Shown: positions 33,672-43,153 of the stretch, piece by piece
How the letters are laid out: each line of letters opens with the position of its first letter
Numbering within the stretch: position 1 is the first letter of the stretch
NCBI RefSeq assembly: GCF_024385465.1
Contig: NZ_JANFLS010000001.1
Span: 1,302,001 to 1,366,000 of the forward strand
Reading direction: 5' to 3'
Source of the DNA: Arthrobacter sp. zg-Y844
GTDB lineage: Bacteria > Actinomycetota > Actinomycetes > Actinomycetales > Micrococcaceae
DNA length: 64,000 nt
Position numbers and translations under genes: made by a program
The notes under the pieces: generated by a model
What the model was told of the DNA's origin: nothing
The model's database searches: none
Seen by the model: the letters and a program-made list of their open reading frames with translations, nothing else

Positions 33672-33863
33672 ATGAAACCAACAGTCGTGGGAATGGCAAT
33701 CGGGGCCGTACTGGCTTTCGCCGCACTGATATTCGATTTTTGGGGCTTTCTGCTGACCGCCCTGTTCATTGCAGTCGGAGCGCTGCTGGGCCGCGCTGCG
33801 GAAGGAAAGATCGACTTCCGCAGCGTTTCCGATGCGCTGACCGGCCGCCGCTCCTCTTCGTGA
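33672..33863 (+). CDS. DUF2273-like small membrane protein
   Basis: The 63-residue product consists of two closely spaced membrane helices (MAIGAVLAFAALIF and GFLLTALFIAVGALLG) and a short basic tail. DUF2273 proteins are regularly encoded with Asp23/Gls24 proteins. A GGGGAA ribosome site precedes the ATG at 33672. Its stop overlaps the next start (GTGA). Confidence 0.78.
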   Translation: MKPTVVGMAIGAVLAFAALIFDFWGFLLTALFIAVGALLGRAAEGKIDFRSVSDALTGRRSSS

Positions 33864-34249
33864 GCGCCGCCGGGATGACCGCGCCGCCGGCGATGGAGAC
33901 CGGGTCGGTGCTGGCCGGGCATAACCGGATCAGCACCCAGGCGCTGACCAGCACCGCCAAGGCGGCCGCGGCCGAATACTTTGGCGTGCCGGCACAGCAG
34001 GTGCGCGTGCAGTGGACCGATGACCGCGGGCTGCTCGCGCTCTCGGTATCCCTGCCCATTGCGCTGCCGCCGCTGCAGGTCCTCACTCCCGCCATGCTGC
34101 AGCGCGCCGGCGGGACGGTCTGGGAGCGGGCGCACGCCGCCAAACCTGTTTTGCTCCGACGGGTGGCTGACCTTACCGGGTCCCGGCTTTCCCGGGTCGA
34201 CATCCGCATCACCGGCGCGCTGCCGGTGGAAGGAAGGCGGGTGCAGTGA
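33860..34249 (+). CDS. Second Asp23/Gls24-like protein
   Basis: The 129-residue product is probably a shorter or diverged Gls24-type domain. It carries NRISTQALTSTAKAAAAEYFGVP near the N-terminus and VADLTGSRLSRVDIRITG near the C-terminus, which parallels the first protein. The GTG start overlaps the stop of the DUF2273-like gene; an ATG at 33875 is an alternative. Its own stop overlaps the next GTG (34246). Confidence 0.7.
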   Translation: MSAAGMTAPPAMETGSVLAGHNRISTQALTSTAKAAAAEYFGVPAQQVRVQWTDDRGLLALSVSLPIALPPLQVLTPAMLQRAGGTVWERAHAAKPVLLRRVADLTGSRLSRVDIRITGALPVEGRRVQ

Positions 34250-34833
34250 AGCAGGCGGACCTGGACGTAACCAACAGAATCCTTCGACGGGAAACCCATT
34301 CGGCCCGCACCGCCGCGTCGTCCTTTGCGGCCGTCCTTGGCATTCTCTTTTTCGCGTATGTCCTGCTGGAATCCGTGCTCCAGGCGCTGGGCCAGGAGGC
34401 GTGGCTGATCGATCCGCCTACCTTCGGACGGTGGTTGGCGGATCTTCCCGCGGGTACGGACCCGGTGATCCTCGGATTATCCGGTGCACTGATTTTCCTT
34501 GCCGGCCTGCTGTTCTTCCTGCCGGCCGTGCTGCCCGGACGCCGCGCCCGCTATGCGCTGCCCAACCCGCGTGCCGCCGTCGTTGTGGACGGCGAAGTCC
34601 TGGCCGCATCGCTGGCCCGGTGCGCCCGGATGCGTGCTGACGTCACGCCGCAGCAGGTGCTCGTAACGGTGGGAAGGACACTGGTGGAGGTGCAGATCCG
34701 CCCGACGTCGGGCACTCCCGTGGATGCCGAGGCGGTGCGGGGCGCAGTGGAGGACGAGTTGCTGCTGACCAAGCTGGACCCGCAGCCGGCGGTCCGCGTA
34801 CGGGTTGCCGAAACCGGGGTGATTGGACAGTGA
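34246..34833 (+). CDS. DUF6286-type membrane protein of the Asp23 operon
   Basis: The 195-residue protein has a cytosolic N-terminus, two membrane helices (about residues 25-46 and 75-100) and a C-terminal domain rich in short strands (VVVDGEVLAASLARCARM, VLVTVGRTLVEVQIRPTSG). The helices and surroundings match DUF6286-type proteins that accompany Gls24 genes. It starts at GTG overlapping the previous stop, and its stop overlaps the next gene in the same way. Confidence 0.72.
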   Translation: MKQADLDVTNRILRRETHSARTAASSFAAVLGILFFAYVLLESVLQALGQEAWLIDPPTFGRWLADLPAGTDPVILGLSGALIFLAGLLFFLPAVLPGRRARYALPNPRAAVVVDGEVLAASLARCARMRADVTPQQVLVTVGRTLVEVQIRPTSGTPVDAEAVRGAVEDELLLTKLDPQPAVRVRVAETGVIGQ

Positions 34834-35438
34834 ACGCCACACCTCGCGCGCTGAACCGTTTCCTGCTTGGGCTTCTTGGGTTCGTGCTGATGTGCATCGG
34901 CGGAGGGCTGGTGCTCATTTCCGTCTGGCCTGCCGCGGCGCAGGTCTGGCACAGGTTTGCAGCCGACGCCGGACAGGCCATCGACTCAGCGCTCTCCGCC
35001 ACGGCACTGCCCGGGGGCGGCGGCAGCTGGATCTGGGTCGCACTTGCCGTGCTTAGCTTCCTGGGCATCGTGCTGATGGCGGTGTGGATGGCCGGCCAGG
35101 GCGGCGGCCGGACGGGAACACTTGTCTCCGAGTACGACGACGGCGCCCCCGGCCGGGTCGCGATCAGCGGAACCGTGGCCGAGCAGGCCCTGCGCACCGC
35201 CCTGCAGGACAACCCCGATGTTGCCGCCTCCGCCGTCAGCACGTACTCCGTGAAGGGGCGCAGCGCCCTGCGGGTGCGGATTACCCCGCGGCAGGGGGCC
35301 GCTCCGCACCTGATTGCCGCCGACGCCACCGCGCTGGTGGAAACCCTGGACACCGTCCTCGGACACCAGACCCCGGTGCTGCTGAGCCTGGAGGCCGGCC
35401 GCCGGCTGCGCTTCGGCCGGGAGGACCGGGTCCGCTAG
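34830..35438 (+). CDS. AmaP-like membrane anchor of the Asp23 operon
   Basis: The 202-residue product has two N-terminal membrane helices (FLLGLLGFVLMCIGGGLVL and WIWVALAVLSFLGIVLMAVW) and a soluble C-terminal domain with a Gls24-like alternation of strands and helices (GTVAEQALRTALQDNPDVAAS). This corresponds to alkaline-shock membrane anchor proteins. The start codon is a GTG that overlaps the previous stop. It ends the operon 7 bp before a convergent gene. Confidence 0.75.
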   Translation: MNATPRALNRFLLGLLGFVLMCIGGGLVLISVWPAAAQVWHRFAADAGQAIDSALSATALPGGGGSWIWVALAVLSFLGIVLMAVWMAGQGGGRTGTLVSEYDDGAPGRVAISGTVAEQALRTALQDNPDVAASAVSTYSVKGRSALRVRITPRQGAAPHLIAADATALVETLDTVLGHQTPVLLSLEAGRRLRFGREDRVR

Positions 35439-35444
35439 GACTGC

Positions 35445-36299
35445 CTAGGAGGCCCGGGCCAACTGCCGGATGGGGATCCACCGCGACGCCAGCCGGCGGT
35501 ACGCGGCGGCAGCGCCGGTCATATCGCCGTCGGCCAGGGACTCGATCCCCAGCCGCACATCGGAGGGGGAGTCGTCCGGGAAGACGAGGTCCGCCACCGG
35601 GCCGTAGTCCAGCTCCAGCACGGCGTCCGGATCAAAGACTTCCAGCCAGGCTGTCAGTTCGGCCAGCTCGTCCAGCAGGTCAAGTTCCGGAGCAGCTATG
35701 GCCAAGGCTGCCGAGGCTGCACGCGCCCGGTCAATGCACTGCAGCACCGGCGCGGAGAGCCGGACGGTCTGGACATGCCCGTCATCCTCCACCACCTCGG
35801 TGTGGTCCTCCTCGTGCAGCAGGACAAACCAGCCGAAGGGCACGCCCCAGGTGGCGGAGCGGGTGTGGAGCTTCGCCAGCGAGTCGGCAAAGGAATCCGG
35901 ATCCAGCCGCGCCGCGTGGGCCTCGCGGGCCACTTCAGGGACCAGCACGTCCACTAGGGGGCCGCGGATGGACTCGCCCAGGGACTCCGCCGCCAGGGAA
36001 GTGCGCACGGCCAGCTGGTTGGGGCAGTACAACCGGTTGGTGACCCCTTCCTGCGCCGGATAATGCAGCACCCGGACCAGGTCCGTGGCGTTGTGGGGGA
36101 AGGGGTCCGAGACCACCCGGACCAGCCGGCGGACGGCGTCGGTGCGTTCCAGGACCTCGGTTTCGTGGCGTCCGCGGGCACGCTGCTCCATGATTGCCAG
36201 CTGCTGGCTGTCATCAAAGGCGTCCAGCGGTTCGTAGACGCGGAGGTAGGAGACAAACGGGAAGGTGCGGTACAGCGACTGCTGCGGATGCCGCGCCAC
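35445..36299 (-). CDS. Hypothetical protein, 284 residues, co-transcribed with xth
   Basis: I do not recognise a family. The protein has no signal peptide or membrane helix and is acidic overall. Noticeable segments are an N-terminal RTFPFVSYLRVYEPLDAF, a central GVPFGWFVLLHEEDH, and a C-terminal helical stretch with SLADGDMTGAAAAYRRL. The GTG start lies 2 bp after the stop of xth on the same strand, so it is probably expressed from the xth promoter by coupling. A role linked to DNA repair cannot be claimed from position alone. It looks like a conserved single-domain cytosolic protein. Confidence 0.72.
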   Translation of the reverse strand: MARHPQQSLYRTFPFVSYLRVYEPLDAFDDSQQLAIMEQRARGRHETEVLERTDAVRRLVRVVSDPFPHNATDLVRVLHYPAQEGVTNRLYCPNQLAVRTSLAAESLGESIRGPLVDVLVPEVAREAHAARLDPDSFADSLAKLHTRSATWGVPFGWFVLLHEEDHTEVVEDDGHVQTVRLSAPVLQCIDRARAASAALAIAAPELDLLDELAELTAWLEVFDPDAVLELDYGPVADLVFPDDSPSDVRLGIESLADGDMTGAAAAYRRLASRWIPIRQLARAS

Positions 36300-36301
36300 G
36301 G

Positions 36302-37105
36302 CTAGTCCAGTTCCACAATCACGGGTGCGTGGTCCGAAGCGCCCTTGCCCTTGCGTTCTTCCCGGTCGATCACGGCACCGGTCACGCGCTTGGCCAGGGC
36401 CGGGGAGCCCAGGACGAAGTCGATGCGCATACCCTGGCGCTTGGGGAACCGCAGCTGGGTGTAGTCCCAGTAGGTGTAGACGCCGGGGCCGGGATGGAAA
36501 GGCCGGACGACGTCGGTGAACCCGGCGTCAAGGAACTCGTTGAAGGCCTGCCGCTCGGGTTCGGTGACGTGCGTGGCATTCTGGGCGCGGAACCAGTCGA
36601 TGTCCCAGACATCGTCATCTTCCGGGGCAATGTTCCAGTCACCCATCAGGGCCAGTTCCAGGGACGGATCCTTGGTGATCCACTCCGCCGCGTGGTCCTT
36701 GAGCGTCTTGAGCCATTGCAGCTTGTAGGGCATGTGCGGATCATCCACGGCGCGGCCGTTGGGTACGTACAGGCTCCACACCCGCACGCCGCCGCAGGTG
36801 GCACCTATGGCGCGGGCCTCGGCCACGGTGGTTTCTTCGGTCTTGCCGAACATCGGCTGGTCCGGGAAGGTGCGTTCGACGTCGTCGAGCCCCACGCGGG
36901 ACGCGATGGCCACACCGTTCCACTGGCTCAGCCCGAAGTGCGCCACCTCGTAACCGTTCTTTTCGAACAGCTCCCAGGGGAAGTTGTCGTCCTTCGCCTT
37001 GGTTTCCTGAATGGCAAGGACGTCGACGTCGGAGCGCTGCAGCCAGGCCTCAATGCGGTCGGCTCGGGCGCGGATGGAGTTCACGTTCCAGGTAGCTATC
37101 TTCAC
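36302..37105 (-). CDS. xth: Exodeoxyribonuclease III (AP endonuclease family)
   Basis: The 267-residue enzyme degrades 3' ends and cleaves at abasic sites in base excision repair. Motifs are in order: KIATWNVNSIRAR, AIQETKAKD (metal-binding Glu), YVPNGRAV, MGDWNIAPEDDD (catalytic Asp and Asn) and the C-terminal ASDHAPVIVELD (catalytic Asp-His). The GTG start has a -10 box TAACGT 6 nt upstream. It is the first gene of a two-gene operon. Confidence 0.94.
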   Translation of the reverse strand: MKIATWNVNSIRARADRIEAWLQRSDVDVLAIQETKAKDDNFPWELFEKNGYEVAHFGLSQWNGVAIASRVGLDDVERTFPDQPMFGKTEETTVAEARAIGATCGGVRVWSLYVPNGRAVDDPHMPYKLQWLKTLKDHAAEWITKDPSLELALMGDWNIAPEDDDVWDIDWFRAQNATHVTEPERQAFNEFLDAGFTDVVRPFHPGPGVYTYWDYTQLRFPKRQGMRIDFVLGSPALAKRVTGAVIDREERKGKGASDHAPVIVELD

Positions 37106-37111
37106 ACTGCT

Positions 37112-37117
37112 ACGTTA
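37112..37117 (-). promoter_or_regulatory. -10 box TAACGT for xth
   Basis: On the minus strand TAACGT ends 6 nt before the GTG at 37105, the spacing of a leaderless transcript. Confidence 0.45.
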
Positions 37118-37220
37118 CCGAATCCCGTCCGGCTCCACACTGCGCCCCGCGCCACAAGGGGTAAGCGGGCGGTATGGACGGACCGCCCGCTTAGAAGGGT
37201 GCACGCCACGGAAGCTGACG

Positions 37221-38042
37221 CTATTTCCACCAGGTGTCGGAAACGGTGACCGGTACGGTGCGTTTGTGCCGGGTCATCACAAAGCGTGCCTCGATCTTTT
37301 CGGCGTCTTCGGCAGGCGTGTCCCCGCCTTCCAGATAGCCGTCGATGGTGTCGTAGCTCAGGCCCAATTCGGTTTCGTCGGTCTGGCCGGGCTTGTCATC
37401 CAGCAGATCCGCGGTGGGCGCCTTGGCGATGAGCGTTTCCGGGGCGCCCAGTTCGGCCAGCAGGGCCCGGTTCTGGCGCTTGTCCAGGCCGGAAAGGGGC
37501 AGGAGATCCGCGCCGCCGTCGCCGAACTTCGTGAAGAAACCCGTGACGGACTCGGCGGCGTGGTCGGTGCCGATCACCAGCAGGTTGTGCTGGCCGGCCA
37601 CTGCGTACTGTGCGGTCATGCGTACCCGTGCCTTGATGTTGCCCTTGTTGAAGTCGGTGATTTTCTCGCCGGTCATCTTCACATATTCGTCTTCGAAGCC
37701 GTCCACTGCCGGTCCGACGTTGTAGACCAGGGACTTGGACGGCGCGATGAACCCGAGTGCTGCCTGGGCGTCGGCTTCGTCATGCTGGACCCGATACGGC
37801 AGTCGGAGGGCAATGAACTCCGCGTCGGTGCCCTCGGCTTTCAGCTCGTCCACGGCCAGCTGGGCAAGCTTGCCCGCAAGCGTGGAATCCACGCCGCCGC
37901 TGATGCCCAGGACGTACCCCTTGGAGTGTGAGGCGTGCAGATAGTCCTTGAGGAAGTCCACCCGGCGGCGGATTTCCGCGGCCGCATCAATGGTGGGCTG
38001 AACTCCCAGTTCGGCAATGATTTCCGCTTGTAGTTTCCGCAT
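37221..38042 (-). CDS. nadE: NAD+ synthase, ammonia-dependent
   Basis: The 273-residue enzyme amidates deamido-NAD with ammonia and ATP, the last step of NAD synthesis. It has the PP-loop motif [17 protein letters not shown] (about residues 46-62), then [20 protein letters not shown] and the [16 protein letters not shown] lid region. The length matches the short ammonia-dependent form (E. coli 275) with no glutaminase domain. The start at 38042 has TAGGCT 7 nt upstream. It is divergent from pyrE. Confidence 0.95.
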   Translation of the reverse strand: MRKLQAEIIAELGVQPTIDAAAEIRRRVDFLKDYLHASHSKGYVLGISGGVDSTLAGKLAQLAVDELKAEGTDAEFIALRLPYRVQHDEADAQAALGFIAPSKSLVYNVGPAVDGFEDEYVKMTGEKITDFNKGNIKARVRMTAQYAVAGQHNLLVIGTDHAAESVTGFFTKFGDGGADLLPLSGLDKRQNRALLAELGAPETLIAKAPTADLLDDKPGQTDETELGLSYDTIDGYLEGGDTPAEDAEKIEARFVMTRHKRTVPVTVSDTWWK

Positions 38043-38049
38043 GGATCAC

Positions 38050-38055
38050 AGCCTA
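38050..38055 (-). promoter_or_regulatory. -10 box TAGGCT for nadE
   Basis: On the minus strand TAGGCT ends 7 nt before the nadE ATG at 38042, with no ribosome site in the gap. Confidence 0.45.
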
Positions 38056-38183
38056 TATCCGACGGTCCCGCCGTGCCCGGGAAAGGCCGCGCGAGTTGCG
38101 CCGCCGCAGGCCCGGGTTGTCCGAATCGACCGGCGCCACATTCGCATAAGGGACCAAAGCCCTGTCCTGCCGGTGCCCGTAGC

Positions 38184-38189
38184 TAGGAT
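38184..38189 (+). promoter_or_regulatory. -10 box TAGGAT for pyrE
   Basis: TAGGAT ends 6 nt before the pyrE ATG at 38196, which indicates a leaderless transcript. Confidence 0.5.
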
Positions 38190-38195
38190 TGAGCC

Positions 38196-38765
38196 ATGAC
38201 TTCGCCCGCAATCGCCCCGTCCCGCGCCCGGCTGCTCGAACTGATCATGGAGCTGGCGGTGGTGCGGGGCAAAGTGGTGCTTTCCTCCGGCGCCGAGGCG
38301 GATTACTACATTGACCTGCGCCGCGTCACGCTGCAGCACGAAGCGTCGGTGCTGGTCGGTGACGTGATGCTGGAACTGCTGGACAGCGCGGGCATTGAGT
38401 TCACCAACGCCGGCGGACTGACCATGGGCGCGGACCCGGTGGGCACCGCCGTTATGCATGCGGCCACCCGCGCCGGCCGCGCCGTGGACGCCTTTGTTGT
38501 CCGCAAGGCACAGAAGTCCTACGGCATGGGCCGCCAGGTGGAAGGCCCCGACGTCGCCGGCCGCAACGTGGTGGTCCTGGAAGACACGTCCACTACCGGC
38601 GGGTCGGCGCTGACCGCCGTCGAGGGCGTGCGCAACGCCGGAGGCAACGTGGTGGCCGTGGCAGTCATCGTGGACCGGGACACCGGAGCGAAGGAACGCA
38701 TCGAGGCCGAGGCCGGCGTTCCCTATCTGTTTGCGTTCGGCAAGGATGAGCTCGGGCTCGGATAG
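38196..38765 (+). CDS. pyrE: Orotate phosphoribosyltransferase
   Basis: The 189-residue enzyme joins orotate to PRPP to make OMP in pyrimidine synthesis. The PRPP-binding motif VVVLEDTSTTGGSALTAV is at about residues 126-143, with YYIDLRRVTLQ and the flexible loop VRKAQKSYGMGRQVEG also present. It lacks OMP decarboxylase fusion, and no other pyr genes are adjacent. Length is typical for the short actinobacterial form. Confidence 0.94.
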   Translation: MTSPAIAPSRARLLELIMELAVVRGKVVLSSGAEADYYIDLRRVTLQHEASVLVGDVMLELLDSAGIEFTNAGGLTMGADPVGTAVMHAATRAGRAVDAFVVRKAQKSYGMGRQVEGPDVAGRNVVVLEDTSTTGGSALTAVEGVRNAGGNVVAVAVIVDRDTGAKERIEAEAGVPYLFAFGKDELGLG

Positions 38766-39804
38766 CCGCAGCAACCGCCGCGGCACCGGTTCGATGGAAC
38801 CGGCACCTCCCGATCCGAGGGAACTCCTTCGGACCACGGCAGACCTGCACCGGGTATCCCGGCGCCGCTTCCTGGCCGGTTCGCTGGCGGGGATTGTGCT
38901 CGGCACCGATCTTGTGGTCACCGACCGCGTCCAGCACTACCGTGAAGAGCTGGAAATCCTGCGCGTGCCCGACGACGACGCCGAACGCCGGTTTCCGCAT
39001 GCCATGTGGTTCCTGTTCCCCGGCTACAAGACCAGCTGGGAGGAAACCGGCTGGCTCCTGCGCTCCCTGCGCCCGGCCCTGACCACGCGGGGACAGCTCG
39101 CCGGGATCGGGTATTCCAACAGGGGTTTGAAGGTCCCGGCAATCCTGGAGGCGGTGCATGCATCCATCCGGGAACACTCGCTGACGCGTGTCTACTTCTA
39201 CGGGCACAGCTTCGGCGGGATGCTGGCGGTGCAGGTGGCCGCCGGGCTGGCCAGCCGGGGCGTCGCCGTCGACCTGATTGTCCTGGACTCCAGCCCGTCG
39301 GGCCGGAGTGCCGTCCGCGACCAGGCCATGTTCAAGGGAGCGGTGTTCCTGTACGACAACGGCTACCGGATCACCACCGGGCTGCGCGGCGGTTACGAAC
39401 TGGGGGAGCGCATGCTGCACAGGAATGAACGGTCCTGGCGGACGGTCGCGGAACAAACCCTGGAACAGCTTTCGCCGCTGGCCCCGTCCAGCCGGCTCAT
39501 CCAGTCCCAGGCGTCCTACATCTACCACTTCACGGCTCCCCGGTTTTCGGGATCGCTGGGCGGGACGAAGCTGGCATTCATCGGAAACCCGGAGGACCAA
39601 ACGGTGGACTACGGCACGGCCCGGGCCGGCTGGGAGGCAGCGTTCCCGGAGAACCTGCTGACCAGCTCGCTGGTCACCGAAGGAGCCCGTCCGGCCCACG
39701 CCAGCCCGCAGTGGAACCCCGCGGTCTATGAGGACATAGTGCTGGAAGTGCTGCGGCTCTTCGGCCCGCCAGGACCCTCGGGAGGTCTCCGGGCGGAGGA
39801 ATAA
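38746..39804 (+). CDS. Tat-type exported alpha/beta hydrolase
   Basis: The 352-residue reading starts at an ATG that overlaps the end of pyrE by 20 bp; an alternative ATG at 38794 would give 336 residues. A twin-arginine signal SRRRFLAGSLAGIVLG lies near residues 38-53, suggesting export of a folded protein. The hydrolase domain has an early FLFPGYKTSWE, the nucleophile elbow FYGHSFGGML with the catalytic Ser, and DSSPSGRSA. A C-terminal GARPAHASPQW provides the likely His. The substrate is unknown. It is probably co-transcribed with pyrE. Confidence 0.78.
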   Translation: MSSGSDSRSNRRGTGSMEPAPPDPRELLRTTADLHRVSRRRFLAGSLAGIVLGTDLVVTDRVQHYREELEILRVPDDDAERRFPHAMWFLFPGYKTSWEETGWLLRSLRPALTTRGQLAGIGYSNRGLKVPAILEAVHASIREHSLTRVYFYGHSFGGMLAVQVAAGLASRGVAVDLIVLDSSPSGRSAVRDQAMFKGAVFLYDNGYRITTGLRGGYELGERMLHRNERSWRTVAEQTLEQLSPLAPSSRLIQSQASYIYHFTAPRFSGSLGGTKLAFIGNPEDQTVDYGTARAGWEAAFPENLLTSSLVTEGARPAHASPQWNPAVYEDIVLEVLRLFGPPGPSGGLRAEE

Positions 39805-39831
39805 CCCCGCCCGGCCAGGTTCCGGGAGTCC

Positions 39832-40623
39832 TCAGATGGTGTTGATCAGGTCCGCGACGGAGTTCATGATCTGCGTGGGCCGGAACGGATACCGGTTGAT
39901 GTCCTCGCGCTGGGTGATGCCGCTGAGCACCAGCACCGTGTGCAGTCCCGCCTCGATGCCTGCCACGATGTCGGTATCCATCCGGTCGCCGATCATGGCC
40001 GTGGTTTCGGAGTGGGCGTCGATCTTGCGCATCGCGGACCGGAACATCATCGGGTTCGGCTTGCCGACAATGTAGGGCTCCATCTTGGTGGCCGCCGTGA
40101 TCAGTGCGGCGATGGCGCCGGTGGCCGGGAGCGGTCCCTCCTGCGAAGGACCCGTGACGTCCGGGTTGGTGGCAATGAAACGGGCGCCGTCCAGGATGAG
40201 CCGGATCGCCTTGGTGATGGTGCCAAAGGAATAGGTGCGGGTCTCGCCCAGCACCACATAGTCCGGAGTGGTGTCGGTGAGGATCATGCCTGCCTCATGC
40301 AGCGCCGTCGTCAATCCGGCCTCACCCACCACGAAGCAGCGCCCCGGAGTGCCGGAGTTCTTCACCTGGTCCTTGAGGAACTCTGCCGTGGCCAGCGCGG
40401 AGGTCCAGAGGTTTTCTTCCGGCACCTCCAGCCCCGAGGCACGCAGGCGTGCGGCAAGGTCCCGCGGGGTGTAGATGGAGTTGTTGGTCAGCACCAGGAA
40501 CCGCTTGGAGGTGGAGACCCAGCGCTCAATCAGCTCAGCGGCACCGGGGATGGGGTGGTTTTCGTGAACCAGGACCCCGTCCATGTCCGTCAGCCAGCAT
40601 TCAATGTTCTCGTTTTCGCCCAC
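39832..40623 (-). CDS. HAD-IIA family phosphatase, NagD-like
   Basis: The 263-residue protein has the HAD motifs: WLTDMDGVLVHE (nucleophile Asp), FLVLTNNSIYTPRDLA (motif II), a lysine in KPNPMMF, and MIGDRMDTDIVAG (motif IV). The C2 cap and size fit NagD/AraL-type sugar or nucleotide phosphatases. The GTG at 40623 gives the family-like N-terminus GENENIECWLTDMDG. An in-frame upstream ATG at 40677 would add 18 residues of poor similarity. It is divergent from the TrmH-family gene. Confidence 0.88.
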   Translation of the reverse strand: MGENENIECWLTDMDGVLVHENHPIPGAAELIERWVSTSKRFLVLTNNSIYTPRDLAARLRASGLEVPEENLWTSALATAEFLKDQVKNSGTPGRCFVVGEAGLTTALHEAGMILTDTTPDYVVLGETRTYSFGTITKAIRLILDGARFIATNPDVTGPSQEGPLPATGAIAALITAATKMEPYIVGKPNPMMFRSAMRKIDAHSETTAMIGDRMDTDIVAGIEAGLHTVLVLSGITQREDINRYPFRPTQIMNSVADLINTI

Positions 40624-40732
40624 GGTCTCCCATTTCTCGCATACTGCATTACTGCCTCGCCTTACAGCGCGCCGCACGGCCTTGGAACCTGTCCCGGAGG
40701 CGCCGGAAGCGGGCGTTGCCAGTCTTTCACCT

Positions 40733-40738
40733 TAGGCT
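40733..40738 (+). promoter_or_regulatory. -10 box TAGGCT for the TrmH-family gene
   Basis: TAGGCT ends 6 nt before the GTG at 40745, again the leaderless spacing. Confidence 0.45.
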
Positions 40739-40744
40739 GGAAGG

Positions 40745-41416
40745 GTGATAGACAGCCCCGAAGAAGTCAGCAATGACACCGTAGATGAAGCCGCCGCACC
40801 GTTGCACCAGGTGGGTGTGGGTCCCTGGGAGGGGCCGCTGCCGGAAGGGGATCACTGGGATCCTGAACTGCTGGCCAACGGGGACGCGCGCAACGTGGTG
40901 GACGAATACCGTTACTGGAAGCATGACGCGATCGTGGCGGACCTGGACACCCGGCGGCATCCGTTCCACGTGGCCATCGAGAACTGGCAGCACGATTTCA
41001 ACATCGGCACAGTGGTGCGCACGGCCAACGCCTTTATGGCGAAGGAAGTGCACATCATCGGACGACGCCGGTGGAACCGCCGCGGTGCCATGGTCACCGA
41101 CCGCTACCAGCACATCCGCAACCACCCCACCGTTGAGGACTTTGTGCAGTGGGCCCGCAGCGAAGGCCTGCACATCATTGGAATCGACAACTTCCCGGAC
41201 TCGGTGCCGCTGGAAACCTACGAACTCCCGGAAAACTGCGTGCTGGTCTTCGGCCAGGAGGGGCCCGGGCTGAGCCCGGAAGTCCACGCCGCAGCGGACG
41301 CCACCCTGTCGATTGCCCAGTTCGGCTCCACCCGTTCCATCAACGCCGGCTCCGCCGCCGCCATCGCGATGCATGGCTGGATCCGCCGGCATGTGTTCGG
41401 CCAGAAGGTGGGCTAG
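40745..41416 (+). CDS. TrmH/SpoU-type RNA 2'-O-methyltransferase
   Basis: The 223-residue enzyme carries the three SPOUT motifs that form the trefoil knot: FNIGTVVRTANAF (motif 1), VLVFGQEGPGLSPEV (motif 2) and LSIAQFGSTRSINAGSAAAI (motif 3, with the catalytic and SAM-contacting residues). It should methylate a ribose in tRNA or rRNA; the target base is unknown. The first 50 residues are a non-family extension. It is followed by fructose-bisphosphate aldolase after 125 bp. Confidence 0.9.
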   Translation: MIDSPEEVSNDTVDEAAAPLHQVGVGPWEGPLPEGDHWDPELLANGDARNVVDEYRYWKHDAIVADLDTRRHPFHVAIENWQHDFNIGTVVRTANAFMAKEVHIIGRRRWNRRGAMVTDRYQHIRNHPTVEDFVQWARSEGLHIIGIDNFPDSVPLETYELPENCVLVFGQEGPGLSPEVHAAADATLSIAQFGSTRSINAGSAAAIAMHGWIRRHVFGQKVG

Positions 41417-41541
41417 CAGCGCACCCCGGAAACCGGCGTCGTAATCCGGCGCCGGTACCTGATGCCGCAGGGACACTTGTGGCTAGGATGTAAGGAGCCA
41501 ACGAGGGCTGAAGGCCCTGCCGTATCGACCTTGGAGTCAGC

Positions 41542-42560
<1,019 letters not shown>

Positions 42561-42561
<1 letters not shown>

Positions 42562-42983
42562 TGTCAGACGAATTCCGCAAGAACCTCCTCGGCCCCGACG
42601 CCACCTACCTGCCGGAGGAGACCGACGTCGTCGCCCGCCTGGAGGCCGGCGACGAACCGGTGGATCTCGCAGCGCAGTTCCCCACCTCCTCGCAGGTGTG
42701 GGCAGCGCTCGCGGACGAGGCGTTCGAGGAGGGCCGGAACATCGAGTCCTACGCCTACGCCCGGGTGGGGTACCACCGCGGACTGGATTCCCTGCGCCGT
42801 GCCGGCTGGCGCGGCGTCGGCCCCATCCCGTGGTCGCACGTTCCCAACCGCGGTTTCCTGCGCTCGCTGTACGCGCTGGGCCGCGCGGCTGCGGCCATCG
42901 GGGAGACCGAGGAAGTGGACCGGATCCGCAAGTTCCTGGACGATTCCGATCCGCAGGCCAAGGCAGCTATCGAAAGCCTGTAG
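42561..42983 (+). CDS. DUF3151 family protein
   Basis: The 140-residue protein matches the actinobacterial DUF3151 family: it begins MSDEFRKNLLGPDATYLP, has PTSSQVWAALADEAF and YAYARVGYHRGLDSLRRAG, and ends with FLDDSDP. Function is unknown. Overlap with the aldolase gene by one base makes the two co-translated, and a strong terminator follows. Confidence 0.9.
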
Positions 42984-43005
42984 GCTCCTCGGCTTCACCA
43001 CAACG

Positions 43006-43039
43006 ACGGCGGTTCCCCGGTTTTCCGGGGGGCCGCCGT
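43006..43039 (+). terminator. Terminator after the fbaA-DUF3151 operon
   Basis: Arms 43006-43020 and 43025-43039 pair over 15 bp including two G-T pairs, with a TTTT loop. It ends 44 bp after the DUF3151 stop region begins and precedes the next gene's own leader. Confidence 0.8.
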
Positions 43040-43153
43040 TCTGGCGCCTGCGGTTCCTTTCTGGCCCTGGCGGGATGCCCTTGCGGGGCCGGGCCTCCCG
43101 GTATCCGGGTGCACACGCCTACGCTGGAAAGCCGCTCGAAAGGTGGACAGCGC

